NCBI GenBank assembly: GCA_019114715.1
Contig: DXEZ01000192.1
Location: 1-24,746, forward strand
Length of the DNA stretch: 24,746 nt
Source of the DNA: Candidatus Sphingobacterium stercoripullorum
GTDB taxonomy: Bacteria > Bacteroidota > Bacteroidia > Sphingobacteriales > Sphingobacteriaceae
Direction: 5' to 3'
In this document: positions 16,203 to 24,185 of the stretch, piece after piece
Numbering within the stretch: the stretch's first letter is position 1
How the letters are laid out: the number at the start of each line of letters is the position of its first letter
Made by a program: the position numbers and the translations under genes
The notes under the pieces: generated by a model
What the model was told of the DNA's origin: nothing
The model's input: only the letters and a program-made list of their open reading frames with translations
Databases searched by the model: none

Positions 16203-16623
16203 TCAAAGTCTATAATTTAATTACGTATCCTAAAAATTATTATCTAATGTTCATGAATTTATATTATTTAGCCAACAGCTATTTAGTATTCACTATTTTT
16301 CAATTAGCAGACTCTTGTTTTTAGTTAGAATTCTATAAATAAACCTTTACTTAAAAACAAACATCTAATTCTATATATTAAAAATATGATACGCGCTTAA
16401 AGACTTATTAGATTCAGCGTAAAAAGGACTCTCTAGATGAAAGGGAACATGGAGCACCTTTATAGGAAATTAACCTATTTTTTCTAGCGAAGCATCTATT
16501 AAAGAGTTAAAAAGTAAATCTAACTAATGCTTTGAACGATTTGAACAGCTACGTCAGGTAGATTGTAAATGATTAATAACTAGTTCAAACCACTATAAAC
16601 ACAATTATGAGGGGCATTTATTA
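16203..16623. other. AT-rich intergenic region upstream of the phospholipase-like gene
   Basis: About 420 bases with no credible gene, tRNA or long repeat. It must contain the promoter of the phospholipase-like gene, for which only a weak TAATTTTT match was seen on the minus strand. Short open stretches on both strands contain stops and match nothing I recognise. It also includes the region just downstream of oxyR, where no hairpin terminator was found. Confidence 0.5.
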
Positions 16624-17568
16624 TTACAAGTCAAAAGCCATCAATTCTTTTTTCTTCTTACTTTTTAAATGCTCTGGAACATAGTCCTCTACTGCCTGCT
16701 GAAAGGCTTGGACCATTTTCTTTTTCGCATAGACCTGCGGTACTATTAAGCTAATTTCACGAACCGGCTCGGGAGAGCGGAAGTAGCGAATACGCTTCAT
16801 TTGATCTTGAGTATAACCTGTAATACTTAGCTCTGGAAGTATGGTAACCCCTCCATTCACGTCAACCATATTAATAAGTGTTTCGATACTACCCGTATTG
16901 TACTCTATTTGTGAATTACTAATTGCCGCTGCTTGACGGTAATTGCAAATATTTAGTACCTGTCCTCGCATACAGTGTCCTTCATTAAGTAACCACAATT
17001 TTTCTTCTGCAATATCATCAACACGCATTAACCGCTTTTGAAACAAGGGGCTTTTCTCAGATACATAAGCGACAAAGGACTCATAATATAAAGGAATCTC
17101 CTCAACTTCGTTATCGTTCAATGGTGTGGATAAGAGCCCACAATCTAGCAAACCATTCTTCAGCATCTTCACAACCTTCGCTGTAGTATATTCCCAAATA
17201 TGGAGTTTTATATGCGGGTATTTTTTGGTAAAAGCAGGAACGATTTGCGGCAATAAATAAGGAGCCACGGTAGGGATAACACCCACCCTTAAGTCGCCGG
17301 CGAGCTCTCCTTTTTCATCGTTAATCAAATCCTGAATCCTTTGGCTTTCTGCTAGCACTACCCTGGCCTGTTGGATTACTTTTTTCCCGATCTCTGTTGC
17401 CTCAACAGGGTGCACACTTCTATTAAACAGCTTAACCCCTAAAGTTTCCTCTAGTTTTTGAATCTGCATGCTTAATGTAGGCTGCGTCACAAAACTCTTC
17501 TCTGCAGCGGCTACAAAGCTGCCGTAGGTATCAACAGCAATAATATACTCTAATTGAAGTAAAGTCAT
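16624..17568 (-). CDS. oxyR: OxyR, peroxide-sensing LysR-type regulator
   Basis: 314 residues. The N-terminal LysR winged helix (1-60; AEKSFVTQPTLSMQIQKLE) is followed by the effector domain. The redox pair lies in NEGHCMRGQVLNIC: C199 and C208, with the same spacing and the same residue numbers as in E. coli OxyR. Oxidation of C199 by hydrogen peroxide forms a disulfide with C208 and switches the regulator on. The C-terminal tail (VPEHLKSKKKKELMAFDL) is Lys-rich. No catalase or ahpCF gene lies beside it. It follows the uxuA terminator and has its own candidate promoter. Confidence 0.93.
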   Translation of the reverse strand: MTLLQLEYIIAVDTYGSFVAAAEKSFVTQPTLSMQIQKLEETLGVKLFNRSVHPVEATEIGKKVIQQARVVLAESQRIQDLINDEKGELAGDLRVGVIPTVAPYLLPQIVPAFTKKYPHIKLHIWEYTTAKVVKMLKNGLLDCGLLSTPLNDNEVEEIPLYYESFVAYVSEKSPLFQKRLMRVDDIAEEKLWLLNEGHCMRGQVLNICNYRQAAAISNSQIEYNTGSIETLINMVDVNGGVTILPELSITGYTQDQMKRIRYFRSPEPVREISLIVPQVYAKKKMVQAFQQAVEDYVPEHLKSKKKKELMAFDL

Positions 17569-17587
17569 TGTTATATGTGTTACTATA

Positions 17588-17595
17588 CAAAACTA
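17588..17595 (-). promoter_or_regulatory. oxyR -7 box
   Basis: TAGTTTTG on the minus strand matches TAnnTTTG, 19 bases before the oxyR ATG. It directly abuts the T-tract of the uxuA terminator, so the -33 region lies inside the terminator hairpin. Confidence 0.45.
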
Positions 17596-17596
17596 A

Positions 17597-17626
17597 AGAA
17601 AAAACCCTGCTAAAAGCAGGGAAAAA
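17597..17626 (-). terminator. Rho-independent terminator of the uxuA operon
   Basis: On the minus strand CCCTGC-TTTTA-GCAGGG is followed by TTTTTTC. It lies about 100 bases after the uxuA stop and directly before the oxyR promoter. Confidence 0.82.
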
Positions 17627-17660
17627 CAAACATTAAACAGTACTTTCTATATTTCTGTCC

Positions 17661-17684
17661 TGCAGCACCCTACAAGGTGTTGCA
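17661..17684 (-). other. Second hairpin downstream of uxuA
   Basis: TGCAGCACC (17661-17669) pairs with GGTGTTGCA (17676-17684), with one G-T wobble and a six-base loop. No T-tract follows on either strand. It may protect the 3' end of the uxuA transcript. Confidence 0.4.
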
Positions 17685-17721
17685 CAGAGAACTTTATTTC
17701 TTGAATCTACAAACTGTCACT

Positions 17722-18900
17722 TTAAGAGGGATTCGCATTGCGTATCACCCCTAGCTCCAAACCTCTAATCTCAGCAAGCCCCTTCAGGCGGCCAATAGCC
17801 GAGTAGCCGGGGTTACTAACTTTATGCAGATCATCTAATAGCTGATGTCCGTGGTCCGGTCTAAAGACAATACTCTCCGCTCTATTTTGGTTTTCTTTAG
17901 ATAAGATCTCCACAACTCGGTACATATCCACATCTCCATCCAAATGATCCGCTTCATAGAAGTTACCCATATCGTCTTTCTTTACGGCGCGAAGGTGCGC
18001 AAAGTACACGCGCTCTTTCACCTCTTCTAATAGCGCAGGGATATCATTGTCCTTTCCTGCAGAAAGCGATCCTGTACAAAAGCACACACCGTTAAAAGGC
18101 ATATCTACAGCATTTAGTATATATTTAAAGTCTTCCATATTCCCAGCTATACGCGGGAGACCTAGTATAGGGTACGGCGGATCGTCGGGGTGAATAGTCA
18201 TTTTTATTCCGTGCTCCTGGCATACCTGAGCAATATCTTCTAAGAATAGCTTTAAGTTTTCTCGAAGGCCCTGTTTATCGATGTTTTTATAAACATCGAT
18301 ATTTTTTCTTAGGTCTTCTAGCTCAATATTCTTCTCATTGGGGATACCCATTAGGATCACCTTCGCTAGCTCATCGAGTTCGTTAGAAGATAATCCTTTA
18401 GCCTTTTTAGCTGCTTGATTAAACACCTCCTTCGGGTATTCGCTCTCAGCACCAGAGCGTTTTAATACGTAGATATCAAAAATCGCTAGATCAATAAAAT
18501 TAAAGTAAAGGGCCTTGGCTCCATTCTCTAGGGTGTAATCAAGCTGCGTCCTTGTCCAGTCTAATACCGGCATAAAGTTATAACAAACCGTTTTAACACC
18601 GGCTTTGGCTAAATTAACTAAAGAGGCTTTATAGTTTTTTATGTACTGCTCATAACCTCTAGATCTAGTTTTTATCACCTCGTGCACAGGAAGGCTTTCT
18701 ACCACTCCCCAGGTTAATCCTGCCTTTTCGATATAGGCTTTACGCTCTAATATAGTCTCTAGGGGCCAAACCTCGCCATGAGGTATATGGTGGAGTGCAT
18801 TCACAATAACACTAGCACCAGCCTGCTTGACGTCTTGCAAGCTAACCGAGTCGTTGGGTCCATACCATCTCCACCCTTGTAATAATCTCTTTGTACTCAT
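17722..18900 (-). CDS. uxuA: UxuA, mannonate dehydratase
   Basis: 392 residues, full length. UxuA dehydrates D-mannonate to 2-keto-3-deoxygluconate in glucuronate catabolism, using a divalent metal in a TIM barrel. Family motifs are WRWYGPND and NALHHIPHGEVW at the N-terminus, CYNFMPVLDWTRT in the middle, the metal-site segments IHPDDPPYPILGLPRI and CTGSLSAG, and the closing FRPDHGHQ. It lies 9 bases after the SDR oxidoreductase on the same strand, which supplies its substrate, and a strong terminator follows. A uronate isomerase and the KDG kinase and aldolase genes are not in the window. Confidence 0.97.
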   Translation of the reverse strand: MSTKRLLQGWRWYGPNDSVSLQDVKQAGASVIVNALHHIPHGEVWPLETILERKAYIEKAGLTWGVVESLPVHEVIKTRSRGYEQYIKNYKASLVNLAKAGVKTVCYNFMPVLDWTRTQLDYTLENGAKALYFNFIDLAIFDIYVLKRSGAESEYPKEVFNQAAKKAKGLSSNELDELAKVILMGIPNEKNIELEDLRKNIDVYKNIDKQGLRENLKLFLEDIAQVCQEHGIKMTIHPDDPPYPILGLPRIAGNMEDFKYILNAVDMPFNGVCFCTGSLSAGKDNDIPALLEEVKERVYFAHLRAVKKDDMGNFYEADHLDGDVDMYRVVEILSKENQNRAESIVFRPDHGHQLLDDLHKVSNPGYSAIGRLKGLAEIRGLELGVIRNANPS

Positions 18901-18909
18901 TTTTATCTT

Positions 18910-19731
18910 TTAAACGCCAGTCCATGAATTAAATCCACCATCCACCAGGATGGTTTCTCCAGTTACAAAACCTGAAGCATCGCTAAGCAGGTAAATCAAT
19001 GTTCCGATAAGCTCCTCAGGATCTCCAAGCCTATTAAATGGCGTGTTTCTCACAAATTTATTCGCGCGGTCGGTAAACGATCCGTCCTCATTGGTTAATA
19101 AAGTTCTATTTTGCTCGGTTAAAAACACACCTGGAGCAATCGCATTTACGCGAACTTTATCTCCATATCGCTGCGCAAGCTCTACGGCCATCCAACGCGT
19201 ATACCCTTCGATAGCGAACTTGGCCATCGTATAACCCAGCACGCGGGTGATGGGGTTCTGCCCAGCGAGTGATGAGATATTAACAATAGACCCCACGCCT
19301 TTCTCAGCCATATATTGCCCAAATACCTGCGTAGGAATGACTGTGCCAAATAAGTTTAAGTCTACAGCCTTCCTTGTATCGGCAATGCTGGTATCAAACA
19401 AATTATCATCAGGGCCAATCGTAGCGCCGGGAATATTTCCGCCAGCAGCATTGACCAAGCCATCAATACGGCCGAACGTACTTATAATTTGGTCTCTAGC
19501 TAATTTCATCTGATCTTCATCAAGAACATCTCCCGTTATCACTAAGGCTTCCGATCCATTTTCTTTAACACTCTCAGCCCTTTCTGCTGCACGTGCCTCA
19601 TTTCTTCCAATAATAACCACCTTAGCACCCGCTTGTGCCAAACCTTTGACAAAGGCCGCCCCGAGGATGCCTGTTGCACCAGTAACAACAATGACTCTGT
19701 CTTTTAATGAAAAACGTTTTTCTATACTCAT
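18910..19731 (-). CDS. SDR-family oxidoreductase, probable D-mannonate oxidoreductase (fructuronate reductase)
   Basis: 273 residues, classical short-chain dehydrogenase. The cofactor motif is VTGATGILGAAF (TGxxxGxG-type, residues 17-24); NAAGG is at about 94-98; the catalytic set is S153/S154, Y167 and K171 in YTMAKFAIEG; the C-terminal GETILVDGGFNSW is typical of the family. The specific activity is inferred from the operon: it is directly upstream of uxuA, and SDR enzymes such as YjmF of Bacillus replace E. coli-type UxuB in this place. It would interconvert fructuronate and mannonate with NAD(P)H. Sequence alone cannot exclude another sugar-acid substrate. Confidence 0.85.
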   Translation of the reverse strand: MSIEKRFSLKDRVIVVTGATGILGAAFVKGLAQAGAKVVIIGRNEARAAERAESVKENGSEALVITGDVLDEDQMKLARDQIISTFGRIDGLVNAAGGNIPGATIGPDDNLFDTSIADTRKAVDLNLFGTVIPTQVFGQYMAEKGVGSIVNISSLAGQNPITRVLGYTMAKFAIEGYTRWMAVELAQRYGDKVRVNAIAPGVFLTEQNRTLLTNEDGSFTDRANKFVRNTPFNRLGDPEELIGTLIYLLSDASGFVTGETILVDGGFNSWTGV

Positions 19732-19832
19732 AGTAATGTCTAATTAACTGCGATTATCTTTTAGTTAGTACTCCTATCGCGCTTCATTACAATATATAAA
19801 TGTTATTCTGCAATTATCCATAGATAATTAAC

Positions 19833-19844
19833 GCAACCGATTGC
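19833..19844. promoter_or_regulatory. LacI/GalR-type operator candidate upstream of the SDR-uxuA operon
   Basis: GCAACCGATTGC fits the LacI-family pattern GCAAnCGnTTGC with a central CG. A weaker relative, GCGAAAACGATTGAGA, follows at 19852-19867. It lies about 100 bases upstream of the SDR start. Uronate genes in Bacteroidota are often under LacI-type regulators, but no such regulator is encoded here. Confidence 0.4.
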
Positions 19845-19918
19845 ATAAGGTGCGAAAACGATTGAGAGTAAGCGCAACTGGCGCATAAGAAAACATAAAT
19901 ATTGCATTGAAAAAGGCC

Positions 19919-20006
19919 GGTCGCTATCCCAAGTTTATAAAAACGCTAGCCAAGCGGCGCTTCAAAAGGATCCCTTATAAACAGATTAATCACCCGATAG
20001 GCGACC
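19919..20006. repeat. Nested inverted-repeat structure
   Basis: Outer arms GGTCGCTATC (19919-19928) and GATAGGCGACC (19996-20006) pair with one bulged G. Inside them GTTTATAA (19933-19940) and TTATAAAC (19975-19982) pair perfectly. Inside those, short GC-rich hairpins such as CGCT/AGCG or AAGC/GCTT are possible. The layers are collinear, so the 88 bases could fold into one long irregular stem. It lies upstream of both flanking promoters. It could be a small RNA gene or a cruciform-forming element. Confidence 0.45.
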
Positions 20007-20150
20007 TTACACATGCTTTAAAAAGGGAGAACAATTAACTTTCTGCTCTCACCCGAAAGAAACAAAATAATCATCCTGAAATTAACACTACCAAGACTAC
20101 CCTTTTTACGGATTCGGCAGTAAGATTCGTAGAACCACAAGGAGAATGGT

Positions 20151-20158
20151 TATTTTTG
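20151..20158 (+). promoter_or_regulatory. -7 box of the LytS/LytTR operon
   Basis: TATTTTTG matches TAnnTTTG. TTCG at 20126-20129, 21 bases upstream, is a near-match to the -33 TTTG. The leader to the TTG start at 20240 would be about 75 bases. Confidence 0.4.
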
Positions 20159-20239
20159 TACCATAAAGATTCTTAGAGTGCTGGAATCAAAGAATGTTGA
20201 ATAGGCTGCATGTTTGCGCTACAACTAAAAACTTGAAAA

Positions 20240-21253
20240 TTGCTAAGAAATTACACTTCCACTCGTTTACTATATATAAGCCTTATAGCTGGTTTATTCG
20301 TCATCTACCCCGATATCACCTGGCTCCCTTATGATTTAGGGAACCTAATACCCGATGAGAGGACGGGGTATATCGCTTTTTTTATCTTTCGCTATGCTTT
20401 TTATGTGGGGCTGATTTTCCTACTAATCAGCCGTAACTTAACGAAGATACAAACCCCCGTATTTCAAAAGCGCTTACTTTATAACGGATGCAATTCCATC
20501 GGCGCCTACTTAGTTTACGGGCTAATTTCGTTTCTGCTGTATGCAAAGGTTAAGCATTTTGGTAGCCTGGTGCTCTTTCAGTTTTTTGTGATCACCATCT
20601 TAAGCACCTTAATGGGGCATTTGGTCCTCTTAAATAGAGAGAAAAGAAATCGCGAGCTAGAAATTGAGGAGCTCAAAGTCGAGAACCTGCAAAGCCGCTA
20701 CGATGCGCTGACCAACCAGATCAACCCCCATTTCTTTTTTAATTCGTTAAATGGGCTCACCTCCTTGATCCATAAACAGGACAACAACAAGACGCTGATG
20801 TATGTCAATAAGCTCTCTGATGTCTTCCGCTATATCCTGCAGAGCGATAAAAAAGACTTAGTCACCTTAAAAGAGGAGCTTGACTTTGTGGATGCCTTCC
20901 GCTATATGATGGAAGTCCGCTTTGAGCATAAGTTAGAATACCGAATTGCTATCGATGAAAAGAATTTAGCCTACCAGCTGCCGATACTATCCATCCTGCC
21001 GCTACTGGATAACGTGGTGGTCCATAATAAGATCGATAGCGACCATAAAATGGTCATAGATATCTTTCTCAATAAGGCCCATGAGCTAGTGGTCTCTAAC
21101 CCCATATACCCTAAGCTTTATAAAAACCAGACCAATGGTACGGGACTGAAAAATCTGCAGAGCCGCTTCCAGCTGCTTATGGATAAACAAATTAGAATTG
21201 AAAATAAGGGCGATGTGTTCACCGTTTATTTACCACTAAAACCGCTGGCATGA
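20240..21253 (+). CDS. LytS-type membrane histidine kinase
   Basis: 337 residues from a TTG start; there is no ATG in frame until far inside the protein. Four membrane segments (about 8-23, 44-64, 78-101 and 108-131) precede a short coiled coil. The His_kinase domain has LTNQINPHFFFNSLNGLTSL with phospho-His H164, and an ATPase domain with LPLLDNVVVHNKI and NGTGLKNLQSRF. Its stop overlaps the start of the LytTR regulator (ATGA, 21250-21253). An in-frame TGA sits two codons before the TTG, and an ATG eight codons before that TGA is in the same frame. The true start is therefore uncertain, or the 5' end carries a nonsense change. Confidence 0.88.
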   Translation: MLRNYTSTRLLYISLIAGLFVIYPDITWLPYDLGNLIPDERTGYIAFFIFRYAFYVGLIFLLISRNLTKIQTPVFQKRLLYNGCNSIGAYLVYGLISFLLYAKVKHFGSLVLFQFFVITILSTLMGHLVLLNREKRNRELEIEELKVENLQSRYDALTNQINPHFFFNSLNGLTSLIHKQDNNKTLMYVNKLSDVFRYILQSDKKDLVTLKEELDFVDAFRYMMEVRFEHKLEYRIAIDEKNLAYQLPILSILPLLDNVVVHNKIDSDHKMVIDIFLNKAHELVVSNPIYPKLYKNQTNGTGLKNLQSRFQLLMDKQIRIENKGDVFTVYLPLKPLA

Positions 21254-22011
21254 AAGTATTAATTGTGGAGGATGAAACTGCCGCTTATGAAAGCCTGGTT
21301 CATATAGTTAAAGAGATAGAACCCACTGTTGAGATCCTCGGAAATACAGAAAGTATAGAGCAGACCATACACTGGCTAGAGCACAAAGTTAAGCCCGATC
21401 TAATCTTCATGGATATCCACCTATCTGATGGCTCGGCATTTTTGATATTCGATCACATAGATATTGAGGTTCCCATTATTTTCACTACGGCATACGATCA
21501 ATACGCAATTGAAGCATTTAAGGTGAGTAGCATAGACTATTTGCTCAAACCCATAAAAAGGGATGAACTGGAGCGGGCTATCGCTAAGTTTAAAAAATGG
21601 TCCAATGCCGATATCTCGCAGTATATAGCCAAGCTAACGCAGCTTGCGCCAGCTCCGCGCTATGCGGAGAAACTCCTTGTTCCCATAAAAGACAAACTTT
21701 TACCGGTGAACCTAAGTGGCGTATCTTTCTTCTACACTACCGAAAAAAACACCTCCATAGGGCTAAAAGACGGGAATCCCCTTCCTTATTCTAAAAGCCT
21801 CGATGCTATCTTCTCGTCTTTAGACCCGGGAAATTTTTACAGGGCCAACAAGCAATTTATCATCCGCCGCCAAGCGGTAAAAGACATTACCATCTGGTTT
21901 GATAGCCGGCTGCTCATTACTTTAGATAGGGAAACACCCGAGCCTATTTATATCAGTAAAAACAAGGCCGCAGACTTCAAAGAGTGGCTCATTAACGGAG
22001 CTTCCTCCTAA
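21250..22011 (+). CDS. LytTR-family response regulator
   Basis: 253 residues. The receiver domain (1-120) has E7/D8, phospho-acceptor D55 in LIFMDIHLSDG, TTAYD and LLKPIKRDEL. The C-terminal LytTR DNA-binding domain (about 140-250) contains LLVPIKDKLLPVNLSGVSFF, FYRANKQFIIRRQAV and EPIYISKNKAADFKEWL. It is translationally coupled to the kinase and is surely its partner. The genes downstream (AraC domain, cupin, hydrolase) are candidate targets by position only. Confidence 0.93.
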   Translation: MKVLIVEDETAAYESLVHIVKEIEPTVEILGNTESIEQTIHWLEHKVKPDLIFMDIHLSDGSAFLIFDHIDIEVPIIFTTAYDQYAIEAFKVSSIDYLLKPIKRDELERAIAKFKKWSNADISQYIAKLTQLAPAPRYAEKLLVPIKDKLLPVNLSGVSFFYTTEKNTSIGLKDGNPLPYSKSLDAIFSSLDPGNFYRANKQFIIRRQAVKDITIWFDSRLLITLDRETPEPIYISKNKAADFKEWLINGASS

Positions 22012-22115
22012 ATTTTCGTCTTCACACCCGAATTTTTCGCTTTCCCCCTTAAACTGGTAAATCTATGGGCTAAATAAGTGATGTTTGTATAGTAATCATT
22101 GTAAAAATTGGTCTT

Positions 22116-22541
22116 ATGCAAACAGGAACACAAACACATAATTACCCTTCCTTTTACCAACACCCGGTAAAAGAAGAAGACAGTTGCACGACAATATTCA
22201 GGCGCTTCGAGCACCTATTAGAGGACTACTTCAACTCGGAAAACCCGCAGCTAATCGGTCTCCCTTCAGTAGCTTATTTTGCCTACAGTCTCCATCTATC
22301 GCCAAACTATTTTGGTGATCTGATTAAAAGGATGTCTGGAGAAACGCCAAGGAATTTCATTCACAATAAGATTGTCAAGCTTTCAAAGCATAAAATACAT
22401 TTCACCGATCAGTCCATTAGCGAGATCGCTTACCAGCTGGGATTCACTTACCCACAACATTTCATGCGGCTTTTCAAAAAGAAGGTAGGATATACGCCGA
22501 CAGAATACCGCCTAAAGACAAAACAAAACTCTACAAATTAA
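22116..22541 (+). CDS. Stand-alone AraC-type DNA-binding protein
   Basis: 141 residues. Residues about 30-135 are an AraC/XylS double helix-turn-helix: GLPSVAYFAYSLHLSPNYFGDLIKR, then ISEIAYQLGFTYPQHFMRLF and the closing KKKVGYTPTEYR. The N-terminal ligand-binding domain usual in AraC proteins (total about 290) is missing; only 30 residues precede the HTH. It could be an intact short regulator or the remains of a longer one. It lies 104 bases after the LytTR gene and 19 bases before the cupin gene, so it probably controls the exported cassette that follows. Confidence 0.85.
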   Translation: MQTGTQTHNYPSFYQHPVKEEDSCTTIFRRFEHLLEDYFNSENPQLIGLPSVAYFAYSLHLSPNYFGDLIKRMSGETPRNFIHNKIVKLSKHKIHFTDQSISEIAYQLGFTYPQHFMRLFKKKVGYTPTEYRLKTKQNSTN

Positions 22542-22560
22542 TACCATTAACAAATACAAA

Positions 22561-23025
22561 ATGAAAAAGACAGTTTATATTATCGCATTATTTTTTATTG
22601 CTCTAACAACAGCATCTGCTCAAGACCACCATATATTTCCCGTTGGAGAAAAAGCAGAGAATATCAACCACACCGGAGATGTATGGCTTAGCGAGCTCAA
22701 TCAAGCCGACAGCAATGTAAACAGCCAGATATCACTAGCAGTATTTGCACCGAATGCCAAATTAAACTGGCACACCCATTCGGCAGGTCAAATACTACTA
22801 GTCACAGATGGCCAGGGGTATTACCAGGAAAAAGGTAAACCGGTGGAAGTTATACGCAAAGGGGACGTCGTAAAGTGCCTCCCTGGTGTAGTGCATTGGC
22901 ACGGCTCCACTCCTACCACAGGAGTTACTTATGTTGCCGTATCCCCTAAAAGTACAACTACCTGGCTAGAGCCGGTGAGGGAAAAAGAGTATTTAAGCAT
23001 ATCACAAAACGATAAAAACGAATAG
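22561..23025 (+). CDS. Exported metal-binding cupin
   Basis: 154 residues with a signal peptide (MKKTVYIIALFFIALTTASAQ), so it acts in the periplasm. A single cupin barrel shows NWHTHSAGQ with H71, H73 and Q77, and GVVHWHG with H112, giving an H-H-Q-H metal site. This ligand set and the wording GDVV...PGVVHWHGSTP are like the small manganese cupins that include the hydroxynitrile lyase-like cupins and carboxymuconolactone decarboxylase-associated cupins. The reaction cannot be read from sequence. It lies between the AraC-type gene and the lipoprotein hydrolase, with short gaps. Confidence 0.87.
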   Translation: MKKTVYIIALFFIALTTASAQDHHIFPVGEKAENINHTGDVWLSELNQADSNVNSQISLAVFAPNAKLNWHTHSAGQILLVTDGQGYYQEKGKPVEVIRKGDVVKCLPGVVHWHGSTPTTGVTYVAVSPKSTTTWLEPVREKEYLSISQNDKNE

Positions 23026-23039
23026 TTAACGTGCAAAAT

Positions 23040-24155
23040 ATGATATTTAAATATAGGAAAGCAACTTATACGCTTATTTCATTACTTGCCGCTGGCTTAA
23101 TAACAAGTTGCCAGCAGCAAGGCACCGAGCAGGATAGCCAGCATCTGGCAATTGAGGAGCAAAGCAGCTTTGCCGTAGGCGGCACGGTTGTAACTTCTCC
23201 TGGAGAGTTTGACCCTATTGCCGATGGTGCCTTCAACCCGGAGAATCAAAATACAGCGGGTCAGACGCTCCACGGTGACCATGCTTTTGTGGTACACCAA
23301 AAGCCGGTGAATGCACGCCAGCTGCCACTGGTGTTCTGGCACGGCTATGGCCAATCGATGCGAACCTGGCAAACCACGCCCGATGGCAGAGAGGGATTTC
23401 AGGATATCTTCCTAAGACGGAGGTTTAGCGTATATAACTTGGATCAACCCCGGCGGGGCAATGCCGGGCGTAGCACGGAGCCCACTAGCTTAAAAGCACA
23501 GACAGACGACCAGCTGTGGTTTGGCATATTCCGCTTGGGTTTAAACGAGGAGTTTTATCCCGGTGTGCAGTTTTCAAAAGAACCCGAAGCGCTCAATCAG
23601 TTTTACCGGCAAATGGTGCCCGACACGGGCCCCTTGGACTTCGAGGTTAATATTAACGCAGTTTCCGAGCTATTTCATAAAATCGGAGAAGGAATCTTAG
23701 TCACTCACTCACAAAGTGGAGGCCTCGGCTGGCTGACGGCACTGAAAAATAAAAACGTACGAGCAATAGTCTCCTATGAACCCATGAGCAACTTTGTATT
23801 TCCCGAGGATGAACTCCCCGAAGGCGTACCTTATCTTGGTGGCTTGCTGAATGGTAAGGGCGTTCCACACTCTGAATTTGAGAAGCTCACGCAGATCCCC
23901 ATTGTCATTTATTACGGAGACTATATTCCCGATGAGCCTGTTGAAAATTCCGGGCAAGAGCAGTGGCGCGCAGCCTACACGATGGCGAAAAAGTGGCAAG
24001 AAGTGGTCAACAAGCACGGCGGCGATGTCACGCTGGTGCACCTCCCCGAAATCGGCATAAAAGGCAATACACACTTCCCTATGTCGGATTTAAACAACCT
24101 AGAGGTAGCGGACTTGATGTCAGACTGGCTTAAGGAAAAAGGATTAGATAAATAA
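23040..24155 (+). CDS. Lipoprotein alpha/beta hydrolase
   Basis: 371 residues from the ATG at 23040 (a GTG at 23031 would add three residues). A lipobox, LITSC, makes C24 the probable lipidation site, so the enzyme is membrane-anchored in the periplasm or on the surface. The alpha/beta-hydrolase fold has the oxyanion segment VFWHGYGQSM, the nucleophile elbow VTHSQSGGLG with S224, an acidic candidate D294 in YYGDYIP, and H345 in GNTHFP. The segment YNLDQPRRGNAGRS is characteristic of a group of esterase-like hydrolases. The substrate is unknown. It starts 14 bases after the cupin stop. Confidence 0.85.
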   Translation: MIFKYRKATYTLISLLAAGLITSCQQQGTEQDSQHLAIEEQSSFAVGGTVVTSPGEFDPIADGAFNPENQNTAGQTLHGDHAFVVHQKPVNARQLPLVFWHGYGQSMRTWQTTPDGREGFQDIFLRRRFSVYNLDQPRRGNAGRSTEPTSLKAQTDDQLWFGIFRLGLNEEFYPGVQFSKEPEALNQFYRQMVPDTGPLDFEVNINAVSELFHKIGEGILVTHSQSGGLGWLTALKNKNVRAIVSYEPMSNFVFPEDELPEGVPYLGGLLNGKGVPHSEFEKLTQIPIVIYYGDYIPDEPVENSGQEQWRAAYTMAKKWQEVVNKHGGDVTLVHLPEIGIKGNTHFPMSDLNNLEVADLMSDWLKEKGLDK

Positions 24156-24185
24156 TGAGCTTAAAGCAACTAAAACACTATTGAT

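Larger units (their letters stand above)
19732..20239. other. Intergenic region between the uxuA operon and the LytS-type kinase
   Basis: About 500 bases between divergent genes, without a credible gene. It holds a LacI-type palindrome (19833-19844), a nested inverted-repeat structure (19919-20006), a probable promoter of the kinase (20151-20158) and an 8-codon open frame (20210-20236) ending just before the kinase start. The promoter of the SDR-uxuA operon should lie in 19732-19830, but no full TAnnTTTG box was found there. Confidence 0.55.

Noticed and set aside
16381..16600. Possible transposase-like fragment (ERFEQLRQVD) between the phospholipase-like gene and oxyR
   Set aside because: The frame is broken by several stops and I could not match it to any transposase family.
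23709..24074. 121-codon minus-strand frame inside the lipoprotein hydrolase gene
   Set aside because: It is antisense to a clear hydrolase with catalytic motifs and shows no domain of its own.
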